From: Paraconexibacter sp040581415
Lineage (GTDB): Bacteria; Actinomycetota; Thermoleophilia; Solirubrobacterales; Solirubrobacteraceae
Length of the DNA: 64,000 nt
Direction of reading: 5' to 3'
NCBI RefSeq assembly: GCF_040581415.1
Contig: NZ_CP114014.1
Coordinates: 4,836,001 to 4,900,000 of the forward strand
The position numbers were made by a program, and so were the translations under genes. Of the stretch, positions 41,783-49,526 are shown piece after piece. A model generated the notes under the pieces. That model did no database searches. It saw only the letters and a program-made list of their open reading frames with translations, and was not told where the DNA came from. Every line of letters starts with the position of its first letter. Within the stretch, counting starts at the first letter, position 1.

Positions 41783-42327
41783 ACGAGCTCGCGCGGGACG
41801 CGGTACCAGAGCGCGGTCGAGCTCGGGACCTCGGTCACGTGCAGCCGCTGCAGGGCGACGTTCGTCCCGCCGGGACGGTCGAACAGCCGCACGCCGTCCC
41901 CGAGGAGCGTCGGGACCACGAACACCAGCACCTCGTCCAGGACCCCGGCGGCCAGGCACTGCTCGGCGACGTTCGCGCCCAGGACGTTCACGTACTTCCC
42001 GCCGGACGCCGTCTTCGCCGCGGTGACGGCCTCGTCGAGGTCGTCGAGGAACGTCACGTCCGCGCAGTCACTCGCGCGCGGGTGATGGGTGAGGACGAAC
42101 TGCGGACCGGACCACGCACCGCCGAACGCGCCCTCCTTGTCCGTCCGCGCGTTCGGATCGTCGCCGCCGAACGTCCGATGGCCGACCAGGAGCGCGCCGA
42201 TCGCGGCGACGAGATCGTCCGCGACCGGGTTCGGGCCCAAGTGCTCCGCCAGCCACGACATGTCGCCGTCCGGACCCGCGATGAAGCCGTCGAGCGACAT
42301 CGACACCGAGTAGAGCAGCTTGCCCAT
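41779..42327 (-). CDS. RibD C-terminal/dihydrofolate-reductase-like protein
   Basis: A 182-residue reductase-fold protein. MGKLLYSVSMSLDGFIAGPDGDMSWL is the usual beginning of RibD_C/DHFR-like proteins; ALLVGHRTFGG and YVNVLGANVAEQCLAAGVLDEVLVFVVPTLLGDG are the two nucleotide-binding segments. The family reduces pteridine or pyrimidine substrates with NADPH; many actinobacterial members are uncharacterised. It begins 10 nt after the molybdopterin enzyme stop, so it is the last gene of that operon. Confidence 0.85.
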   Translation of the reverse strand: MGKLLYSVSMSLDGFIAGPDGDMSWLAEHLGPNPVADDLVAAIGALLVGHRTFGGDDPNARTDKEGAFGGAWSGPQFVLTHHPRASDCADVTFLDDLDEAVTAAKTASGGKYVNVLGANVAEQCLAAGVLDEVLVFVVPTLLGDGVRLFDRPGGTNVALQRLHVTEVPSSTALWYRVPRELV

Positions 42328-42337
42328 GACGCGCCGG

Positions 42338-44686
42338 CTACTCGCCCGCGACCGCGGGGACCGCGTGCGCCGCGGCGACCGCGCCGACCGCCGCCGGCTT
42401 CGACCGGACCTCCACCGGAACCCCGTTGAGTGCGCTCGTCCCCGACATGCGGTCGATGAAGCGGTCGTCGGTGATGTCGTTGACGCTGACGCCCGCGTGC
42501 GCCTCCGCCGTCGTCCAGCCGGTGCCCTCGCGGTGGTGGCCCCAGCCGTGCGGGATGCTGACGACGCCGGGCATCAGGTCGTCCGTCACCTCGACCGGGA
42601 CGTCGATCGCGCCGGACCGCGAGGCGACCGTCGCGGTGTCGCCGTCCGCCAGTCCCCGCGCGCTCGCGTCCTCGGGGTGGATCATCAGCGTGCAGCGTGA
42701 ACGTCCCTTCACGAGCCGCCTGCTGTTGTGCATCCACGAGTTGTTGGACCGCAGGTGGCGACGGCCGATCAGGACCAGGCCGTCGGCCGGCGGCACCGCG
42801 CGCAGGCGCTCGAGGTCGGCGGTGTAGAGGTCGTGGACGAGCGGCACGCGCTTGTCCGGCGTGAAGAGGCGCGCGGGCAGGCGCGGCTGCAGCGGCCCGA
42901 GGTCGAGGCCGTGCGGATGCGCCTTCAGGACGTCGAGCGTCAGGCCGGTCCGCGGGACGCTGTCCGGCAGCGGCGTGACCGGCGGCGCGGTGAATCGCGC
43001 GAGCGGCGAGCGGCCGAGGGACCGCGTCAGCAGGCCCCAGGCGGCACGGGTCGGCCCGGTGCGGCCGAGGGCCTTGTCCAGCAGCGCGACGGCGGCCGCC
43101 GGCTGCCCGTACGGACCGGTCCGCAGCGCGAGGTCGAGCATCCCCGTCGCCCCGAGGCGCTCGTACAGCGCGCCGTAGAACCGGCCGGCCGCACGGGCGC
43201 GGCGCCCGCCCGGCCCGCGCGCCAGCAGCCGCGTCGTGAGCCCGACGAGGGCCTCCCAGTCGTACCGCGCGCCCTCCGGCTTGTCGAACAGCGCCGGCGA
43301 GAAATGCGCGACGTCGCGGACGGTGACGACGTTCAGGACGAGGTCGTACTCCGGGGACTCCAGGGGACCGGTCGGCGGCAGGATGTAGTCGGCGTGGCGC
43401 GTCGTCTCGGTGAGGTAGAAGTCGAAGCAGACCATCAGCTCCAGGCCGGGCAGCGCGCGCTCGATCCGCGGCCCGTTCGGCGCCGACAGGACCGGGTTGC
43501 CGGCGTGGACCAGGAGCGCGCGCAGCTGCCCCTCCCCGGGCGTCTCCATCTCCTCCGCGAGCACCGTCGACGGCAACTCGCCGGCGAACTCCGGCAGACC
43601 GCTGACCCGTGAGCGGAAGGTGTCGAACGTCCCGCCCCACCCGATCGCGTGCGCCAGCGGCAGCGGGTCGACGGCGGGCGTCGTGAACATCACGCCGCCC
43701 TCCCGGTCGAGCTTGCCGGTGACGATGTTCAGGACGTACACCAGGTAGGCGGACAGGCCCCCGAACTCCTGGGTGCAGAGCCCGACCCGCCCGTAGGCGA
43801 CCGCGCGCGGCGTGGTGGCGAACTCGCGGGCGAGGCGGCGGATGTCGTCGGCGGCGATACCGGTCCGCGCGGTCGCGTCCTCGGGCGTGAACGCGGCGAC
43901 GTGCGCCTGGAGCTCGCCGAGTCCGTCGACGTAGGACCGTGCGCTCCCGAGGTCCTCCAGCCCTTCGGCGAAGATCACGCTCAGCATCGCCAGCAGCAGC
44001 CAGGCGTCGCTGCCCGGGCGGATGAAGAGGTGCTCGTCGGCGACGTTCGCGGACTCGGTCCGGCGGGGGTCGACGACGACGAAGCGGCCGCCGCGGGCCT
44101 GCAGGTCGCGCACGCGGTGCCGGAAGCCCGGTGCCGACATGACGCTGCCATTGGACGCCAGCGGGTTGCCGCCCAGGCACAGGAACAGGTCGGTGCGGTC
44201 GATGTCCGGGACGGGGAACAGCGCGAAGTGGCCAAAGAGCTTCAGCGCGGCGAGCGAGTGCGGCAGCTGGTCCTGCGAGGTCGCGCCGTAGCGGTTGCGC
44301 GTCCCGAGAGCGGCCAGCAGCGGGAACAGGGCCAGGCCCGCGCCGAGGTGATGCGCCGACGGATTGCCCGTGTAGAAGCCGACCGCGTCGCGGCCGTGGG
44401 CGTGCTGGATCGCGACGAGCCGGTCGGCGATGTCGTCGAGGGCGACGTCCCAGTCGACGGGCTCGAACTCACCCTGCGCGTTCCGCTTCAGCGGCCGGCG
44501 GATGCGCTCGGGGTCGGCGTGCAGGTCCTGCAGCGCGTTGCCCTTGGGGCAGATGTGGCCCTTGGAGAAGTGATTGGCGGTGTCGCCGCGGATGCCGACG
44601 ACCTCACCGCCGGCGTGCTCGACCTCCAGCCCGCACATCGCCTCGCAGAGGATGCAGGCGCGGTAGTGCAGCTCGCTCGTGCTCAT
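42338..44686 (-). CDS. Molybdopterin-dependent oxidoreductase with N-terminal [4Fe-4S] site
   Basis: A 782-residue bis-MGD enzyme of the formate dehydrogenase/nitrate reductase (BisC) superfamily. Cys11, Cys14, Cys18 and Cys46 bind the [4Fe-4S] cluster (ACILCEAMCG ... HICPKG). Pterin-binding segments follow (FYTGNPSAHHLG, DRTDLFLCLGGNPLASNG, VVVDPRRTESANVADEH), and the C-terminal aspartate-decarboxylase-like barrel holds LMIHPEDASARGLADGD and HGWGHHREG. No Tat signal, so it is cytoplasmic; no obvious Cys/Sec Mo ligand was identified. Substrate unknown. It sits in a minus-strand operon with a reductase downstream and an unknown protein upstream (gaps 10 and 9 nt). Confidence 0.85.
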   Translation of the reverse strand: MSTSELHYRACILCEAMCGLEVEHAGGEVVGIRGDTANHFSKGHICPKGNALQDLHADPERIRRPLKRNAQGEFEPVDWDVALDDIADRLVAIQHAHGRDAVGFYTGNPSAHHLGAGLALFPLLAALGTRNRYGATSQDQLPHSLAALKLFGHFALFPVPDIDRTDLFLCLGGNPLASNGSVMSAPGFRHRVRDLQARGGRFVVVDPRRTESANVADEHLFIRPGSDAWLLLAMLSVIFAEGLEDLGSARSYVDGLGELQAHVAAFTPEDATARTGIAADDIRRLAREFATTPRAVAYGRVGLCTQEFGGLSAYLVYVLNIVTGKLDREGGVMFTTPAVDPLPLAHAIGWGGTFDTFRSRVSGLPEFAGELPSTVLAEEMETPGEGQLRALLVHAGNPVLSAPNGPRIERALPGLELMVCFDFYLTETTRHADYILPPTGPLESPEYDLVLNVVTVRDVAHFSPALFDKPEGARYDWEALVGLTTRLLARGPGGRRARAAGRFYGALYERLGATGMLDLALRTGPYGQPAAAVALLDKALGRTGPTRAAWGLLTRSLGRSPLARFTAPPVTPLPDSVPRTGLTLDVLKAHPHGLDLGPLQPRLPARLFTPDKRVPLVHDLYTADLERLRAVPPADGLVLIGRRHLRSNNSWMHNSRRLVKGRSRCTLMIHPEDASARGLADGDTATVASRSGAIDVPVEVTDDLMPGVVSIPHGWGHHREGTGWTTAEAHAGVSVNDITDDRFIDRMSGTSALNGVPVEVRSKPAAVGAVAAAHAVPAVAGE

Positions 44687-44695
44687 CGGTCGAAA

Positions 44696-45559
44696 CTACG
44701 GGGCGGCGGGACCGGCAGCAACCTCGGTGCGCTGTCGCAGTGCCGCCACGTGCTGGGGGCGGAGCGGTTCCCAGTCGTCCAGCAGCTGCGCGTAGGTGCG
44801 CGCGTGCAGTCGCGGTGCGCCGTCGTCGCCCAGCCGGTCGAGCAGCTCGGCGACCTCTTCGCGGTGGGTGACGACCTCCGGCAGGTCGTCCCCGTCCGTC
44901 GGCTCCCAGTACAGGAGGACGAGCTGCGTGGCCGTGCCGTCCGCCGCAGCCGCCTGCAGGGAGAGCGCGTGCTTCACGAGCTGCGCCGCGTTCAGGAAGC
45001 GCGGCGTCCAGCGACCCTCCAGCAGCGCGGCGAAGACGGCCGCCCACCCGTCGCGCAGCTCGCTCGCCATCGCGGGCCGCCGGTACGCCTTGGCCCACGC
45101 CCGAGCCGGCTGCGGCGCGAGGTGCTCGGTGAGCTTGGCCTCGACGCCGGTGAACGTCCCCGGCCCGGGCAGCGCGACGTCGAGGTTCGGCGTCCCGCCG
45201 CCGTGCGGGATCAGCAGCCGCTCCTCCAGGCGCACGTCGGTGAATCCGCCCAGGCCGGCGACGCGCAGCGCCCCCGGGTCGGTCCGCCACGACGCGAACG
45301 CCCCGGCCACGAGCGCGGTCGAGGACCACGCGGCGTGCGCCGGGACCGCCCCGGCGCGGGTCGGCCGCAGCTCGCCCTTGGCGCCGCGCGCAAGCTCGCC
45401 GTGGACCCACGCCACGTCGGCGGCGGTCAGGGTCGGGACGAGGGCATCGGCCAGGTCGACCGCGTGCTCCCCATCCGCGTGCAGCGCGTCCGGGGGCAGC
45501 AGCGACGCCATGCGCGCGGACAGCGCCGTACGGGCACGGCGCTGGAGCGCGGTCGGCAT
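44696..45559 (-). CDS. Conserved protein, possible PD-(D/E)XK nuclease fold (PGN_0703-like)
   Basis: A 287-residue soluble protein. The motif FTGVEAKLTEHLAP (E-x-K after a beta strand, preceded by NLDVALPG with a candidate Asp) resembles the active site of PGN_0703-type putative restriction endonucleases; AWAKAYRRPAM and AQLVKHALSLQAAAADG with LVLLYWEP are also typical of that group. Nuclease activity is not demonstrated. It begins 35 nt after the TolB-like gene and ends 9 nt before the molybdopterin enzyme. An in-frame GTG at 45568 is an alternative start. Confidence 0.55.
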   Translation of the reverse strand: MPTALQRRARTALSARMASLLPPDALHADGEHAVDLADALVPTLTAADVAWVHGELARGAKGELRPTRAGAVPAHAAWSSTALVAGAFASWRTDPGALRVAGLGGFTDVRLEERLLIPHGGGTPNLDVALPGPGTFTGVEAKLTEHLAPQPARAWAKAYRRPAMASELRDGWAAVFAALLEGRWTPRFLNAAQLVKHALSLQAAAADGTATQLVLLYWEPTDGDDLPEVVTHREEVAELLDRLGDDGAPRLHARTYAQLLDDWEPLRPQHVAALRQRTEVAAGPAAP

Positions 45560-45594
45560 CGCGTTCACGCTAGCGAGGGCTGGTGCCGCGCCGG

Positions 45595-47001
45595 TCAGCG
45601 CTTGACGGTCAGGGTGAGCGTGGCGCCCACCCCCGTGACCCTGAGCACGAGCGACTTCCGGGCCGCGAGCGTGGTCCGCGCCGCCTTGGTGAAGCGGAGC
45701 CTCACGGTCGCGCGGCCGCTCGCCGGGACGACGGCCATGCCGGACGCGACCTTGCGGCCGCCGCTGGTGGCGGTGACCGTGCGGCGTCCCTTGGCGGCCC
45801 CGGTCAGCCGCAGCGCGATCCCGCCCTTCAGCGCCGCCGCGAGCCGCACCGACTTGCCAAGGGTCAGCTTCGCCTTCACCGCGGGCGGCTTGCCACCGCT
45901 CTTGTCCGGACCGCCCGCGTCGGGGCCGCCCGGCCCGCTCGGGCCGCTCGGGCCCCCGGGACCGCCGCCGGGCGGGGGTGTCGTCGTCCCGCCGCCCGTG
46001 CCCGGCCGCGGTCCGGGGCTCACGGCGGCCGGCCCCCAGTCGGGCTCGCTCCCGCCCGGGATGACCATGCGCGAGCCGCCGCCGCAGCTGCCGGCGTCGT
46101 CCCAGACCTGGATGCCGCCCGCCTCGCGCCAGGCCAGCGACCGCCCGTCCGGCGACCAGGTGGGTCCGGACAGGTCGGCCACGGCGCCGGTGATGCAGCC
46201 GCCGTCCAGGGTGGGCAGCGCGAGCGTCCCGGCCGCCCGCGAGCCCGCCGCGACGTCCCCCCGGATCGGCAGCCACATCACGGTGCGGTCGTTGCCGTAG
46301 CCGCGGATCGCCGCGACGTAGGTGCCCTGGCGGTTGGCCTCGCCGTCGCTCAGGTCCGTGCTGTTGCCCTGCCCGGCGAGCTCCTGGTCGTCGAACCAGT
46401 GCACATCCTCCTGTTGGCCGACGTCGAACGTGTTGACCTGGTGCAGGAAGCCGGCGAACGTCAGCAGACGGCTGTTCGTCACCCACGACGACTGCGACGT
46501 GTAGGCGTTGCCGACCGGCGTGAGGCGGTCGGCCGGCGTCACGGCGGTCGCCGGGCGGGCCGCGCACTCCGGGCCGGCGACCGGGCACGTGTAGGTGACG
46601 AGCGTGTAGACGATCCGGCTGCCGTCCGGCGAGATCGCGACGTCGACCGGCGCGCCGTCGACGGGGTGGCTCACGGTGTTCTTCAGCGGCGGTGGGTCCA
46701 TGCGGTTCAGGACCGTGCCGTTCTGCTTCAGGCGGACGATCTCGTTCAGGTGCCCCGCGGCGATCGTGCCGTCGTCCGCCTGCGTGGGCGAGCGGTACGG
46801 ATGGTCGGACGTCCCGTCGGTGGTCACCTGGTACTGGCCGGACCCGTCGGGCTGGGCCAGCCAGATGTTGCTGTCCTTGATGAAGACGATCGAGTCCGCG
46901 TGCGCGGTGGCGGCGGGGCCTGCGAGCGCTGCCGCCAGGGTCGCTGCGGCGACGAGGCGCCGTCGGCGTTCGCGGCGGGGGCGCGTGAGTGAGGAGTGCA
47001 T
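45595..47001 (-). CDS. Secreted TolB-like beta-propeller protein
   Basis: A 468-residue exported protein. The signal peptide is at residues 1-36 (RRERRRRLVAAATLAAALAGPAATAHA). Residues 37-345 are WD40-like PD40 blades (DVAISPDGSRIVY, GPTWSPDGRSLAWRE, DSNIWLAQPDGSG). A Gly/Pro linker (about 350-385) leads to a C-terminal beta domain of about 90 residues rich in Arg/Lys (LTLGKSVRLAAALKGGIALRL). No Tol system is nearby, so the role is probably extracellular binding rather than Tol function. The start at 47001 precedes a good signal peptide. Confidence 0.78.
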   Translation of the reverse strand: MHSSLTRPRRERRRRLVAAATLAAALAGPAATAHADSIVFIKDSNIWLAQPDGSGQYQVTTDGTSDHPYRSPTQADDGTIAAGHLNEIVRLKQNGTVLNRMDPPPLKNTVSHPVDGAPVDVAISPDGSRIVYTLVTYTCPVAGPECAARPATAVTPADRLTPVGNAYTSQSSWVTNSRLLTFAGFLHQVNTFDVGQQEDVHWFDDQELAGQGNSTDLSDGEANRQGTYVAAIRGYGNDRTVMWLPIRGDVAAGSRAAGTLALPTLDGGCITGAVADLSGPTWSPDGRSLAWREAGGIQVWDDAGSCGGGSRMVIPGGSEPDWGPAAVSPGPRPGTGGGTTTPPPGGGPGGPSGPSGPGGPDAGGPDKSGGKPPAVKAKLTLGKSVRLAAALKGGIALRLTGAAKGRRTVTATSGGRKVASGMAVVPASGRATVRLRFTKAARTTLAARKSLVLRVTGVGATLTLTVKR

Positions 47002-47140
47002 GGCCCGGACGGTGCAGCACGCAGCCGTCCCCCACATCGGGCGACTCCCTCGCGCGGGTGTCGTCAGGGACCTCCCCGGCGGCGCGCAAAGGCGTCCCGG
47101 ACCACCCCCGGTCAGGACGCCGGCCAGGTAGCGTCGCGCC

Positions 47141-49099
47141 ATGACGACGTTCACACCGCGGCAGCGCGCGGCGCTGCGCGCGATCTGCGACACGTTCACG
47201 CCGGGGGACGGGAACGGCCTGCCGAGCGCGTCCGCCCTGGGGACGGACGCCACCCTCGCCGAGCTCGCGAGCGGCAACCCGCGCCGCGCCGAGACACGCC
47301 AGCTCGCCGCGCTGCTCGACCTCTGGGACGCGCCCGCCTTCGGGGTCGTCCTCGGCCTCGGGCGGCAGCGCTTCAGCAGCGCGTCGCAGGCGGATCGCGA
47401 GAGGGCGCTCGTCCGGCTGGCCGACTCACCGGCCCCCGCGGTCCGCGCGCTGTTCCAGGCGCTCAAGGGCGGCGCGACCGTCGCCTACTACGTCACGCCG
47501 CAGCCCGACGGTGGCTCGCCGGTCTGGGACGCGATCGGCTACCCGGGGCCGCTCGGCCGGCTCGAGGATGCGGCCCCGCCGGCGCTCTCGCCGCTGCGCA
47601 TCACCGCCGACACCGAGCTGACGTGCGACGTCGTGGTCGTCGGCTCGGGGGCGGGCGGCGGGACGGCGGCCGGTGTCCTGAGCGCGGCGGGCCTCGACGT
47701 CGTCGTCCTCGAGGCGGGCGAGTACTACGACGACGCGGACTTCGACGGCGGCGAGCTCGACGCGATGCGGCGCCTGTACAGCTCCGGGCCCGCGGTGTCC
47801 GCCGACGGGCAGATCGGGATCGTCGCCGGCGAGTGCCTCGGCGGCGGCACCGTCGTCAACTACTCGACGAGCTTCCGCACGCCGGACGACGTCCGTGCGG
47901 AGTGGGCGCGGCTCGGCACGCCGGCCTTCGCCACCGACGAGTACGGCGTGTCCCTCGATGCCGTCGAGGAGCGCCTGGGCGTCAACCGCGAGCACCACCT
48001 CGCAGCGTCCCGCGACGCCGTGATGGAGCGCGGCCTGCGGGAGCTGGGCTGGCACGTCGACGCGATGCCGCGCAACGTCCGCGGCTGCGACATGGGCGTC
48101 GACTGCGGCCGCTGCGGGTTCGGCTGCCGGCTGGGCGCGAAGCAGTCGGTCACGAAGACCTGGCTCGCCGATGCCGAGGCCGCCGGGTCGCGGCTGATCG
48201 TCGGCGTGCGGGCGCAGCGGATCACGCGCCACTACGGGATCGCCGCGGGCGTCGAGGCGGAATCCACCAGCGGTCATCGGCTCACCGTCAAGGCCCGTGC
48301 GGTGGTCGTCGCGTGCGGGGCGATCCAGACGCCGGCGCTGCTCAAGCGGTCCGGGTTCGTCAACCCGAACATCGGCCGGCACCTGCGCCTGCATCCCGTC
48401 ACCGTCGTGCAGGGCGTGATGGACGAGGAGGTCCGCCCGTGGGAGGGCGGCATGCAGACGCGCTACTCCCGCGAGCACTCCGACCTGGACGGCGACGGCT
48501 ACGGCGTCATGTACGAGACCGGCCCCGCGAACCCGTCCCTCGTCCTTCCCTTCACCACCTGGCGGTCGGCCGGGCAGCACCTCGATCACCTGCGCAAGCT
48601 CGGCCACATCGTCGGCGTGGCGGCGATCGTCCGCGACCGGGACAGCGGTGAGGTCCGGGTCGGCCGGGACGGTCAGCCGGTCGTGCGCTACCGCCTCTCG
48701 GAGCGCGACGCGGCGCACGCGCAGCGCGGTGTCGAGGGCGCCGCGCAGCTGCTCGAGGCCGCGGGCGCGCAGGAGGTCCACTCGTCCCACACGCGTCCCG
48801 TCATGTACCGGCCGGGCGTCGAGGGGACGCATGCGCAGTTCGCCGCGGCCACCGCCCGCGAGGGCTACGCGCCCGGCCGCTGCGCGTTCGGCGCCCTACA
48901 CCTGATGGGCAGCGCGCGGATGCACGGCAGCCCCGAGGGCGGGGCGGTCCGCCCGGACGGGACAGCGTGGGACATGCCGAACGTCGTGGTCGCGGACGGG
49001 TCGTGCTTCCCGACGGCGACGGGCGTGAACCCGATGATCTCGATCGAGTCGATCGCGCACATGAACGCGCGTGCGCTGGCCGCGCGGCTGCAGGGCTGA
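47141..49099 (+). CDS. GMC oxidoreductase with N-terminal dehydrogenase-subunit-like domain (long-chain alcohol oxidase type)
   Basis: A 652-residue flavoprotein. Residues 1-150 form a helical domain like gluconate 2-dehydrogenase subunit 3 (TPRQRAALRAICDTFTPGDG), and residues 160-650 a GMC fold: VVVVGSGAGGGTAAGVLSAAG, the long ECLGGGTVVNYSTSFR segment, a Cys-rich loop (GCDMGVDCGRCGFGCRLG) and the C-terminal active-site region (ALHLMGSARM, PTATGVNPMISIESIAH). This order matches FAD-linked long-chain alcohol oxidases. A cupin gene follows 42 nt downstream on the same strand. Confidence 0.85.
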   Translation: MTTFTPRQRAALRAICDTFTPGDGNGLPSASALGTDATLAELASGNPRRAETRQLAALLDLWDAPAFGVVLGLGRQRFSSASQADRERALVRLADSPAPAVRALFQALKGGATVAYYVTPQPDGGSPVWDAIGYPGPLGRLEDAAPPALSPLRITADTELTCDVVVVGSGAGGGTAAGVLSAAGLDVVVLEAGEYYDDADFDGGELDAMRRLYSSGPAVSADGQIGIVAGECLGGGTVVNYSTSFRTPDDVRAEWARLGTPAFATDEYGVSLDAVEERLGVNREHHLAASRDAVMERGLRELGWHVDAMPRNVRGCDMGVDCGRCGFGCRLGAKQSVTKTWLADAEAAGSRLIVGVRAQRITRHYGIAAGVEAESTSGHRLTVKARAVVVACGAIQTPALLKRSGFVNPNIGRHLRLHPVTVVQGVMDEEVRPWEGGMQTRYSREHSDLDGDGYGVMYETGPANPSLVLPFTTWRSAGQHLDHLRKLGHIVGVAAIVRDRDSGEVRVGRDGQPVVRYRLSERDAAHAQRGVEGAAQLLEAAGAQEVHSSHTRPVMYRPGVEGTHAQFAAATAREGYAPGRCAFGALHLMGSARMHGSPEGGAVRPDGTAWDMPNVVVADGSCFPTATGVNPMISIESIAHMNARALAARLQG

Positions 49100-49141
49100 A
49101 ACCCAGCGGCGACGGGCGGCAGTGCAGGTACGCTCGCGGCC

Positions 49142-49522
49142 ATGTCTGACTGGACGAGGAAGAACTTCGACGAGGTCCCCGACCGCAGCCCCGACGACGT
49201 CGACATGCAGTGGCGGTTCGCCCGCCGCGACATGGGCTTCGAGCAGGTCGGCGTGAGCCGCTTCAGCTACCCGCCGGGCGTGCGGTTCCCGTTCGGGCAT
49301 CGGCACCGCGAGCAGGAGGAGGCGTACGTCGTGGTGGCCGGGTCGGGACGGGCCAAGCTCGACGACAAGGTCATCGAGGTCGCGCTCTGGGACGTGTTGC
49401 GGGTCGGGCCGACGGTGGCGCGGCAGTTCGAGGCGGGGCCCGACGGGCTGGAGCTCATGTGCATCGGCGGGCCGGTCCCGGAGGGCGGGGACGGTGAGCC
49501 GGTGCCGGACTTCTGGGAGTAG
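49142..49522 (+). CDS. Cupin domain protein
   Basis: A 126-residue single-cupin protein. Motif 1 appears as PFGHRHREQEEAYVVVAGSGRAKLDD (His-x-His, Glu, Gly), motif 2 as GPTVARQFEAGPDGLEL with its His replaced by Arg-Gln, so metal binding may be weakened. Enzyme function cannot be assigned. It is probably co-transcribed with the GMC oxidase and ends 4 nt from the convergent MMPL gene stop, leaving no room for a terminator. Confidence 0.8.
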   Translation: MSDWTRKNFDEVPDRSPDDVDMQWRFARRDMGFEQVGVSRFSYPPGVRFPFGHRHREQEEAYVVVAGSGRAKLDDKVIEVALWDVLRVGPTVARQFEAGPDGLELMCIGGPVPEGGDGEPVPDFWE

Positions 49523-49526
49523 GGGT

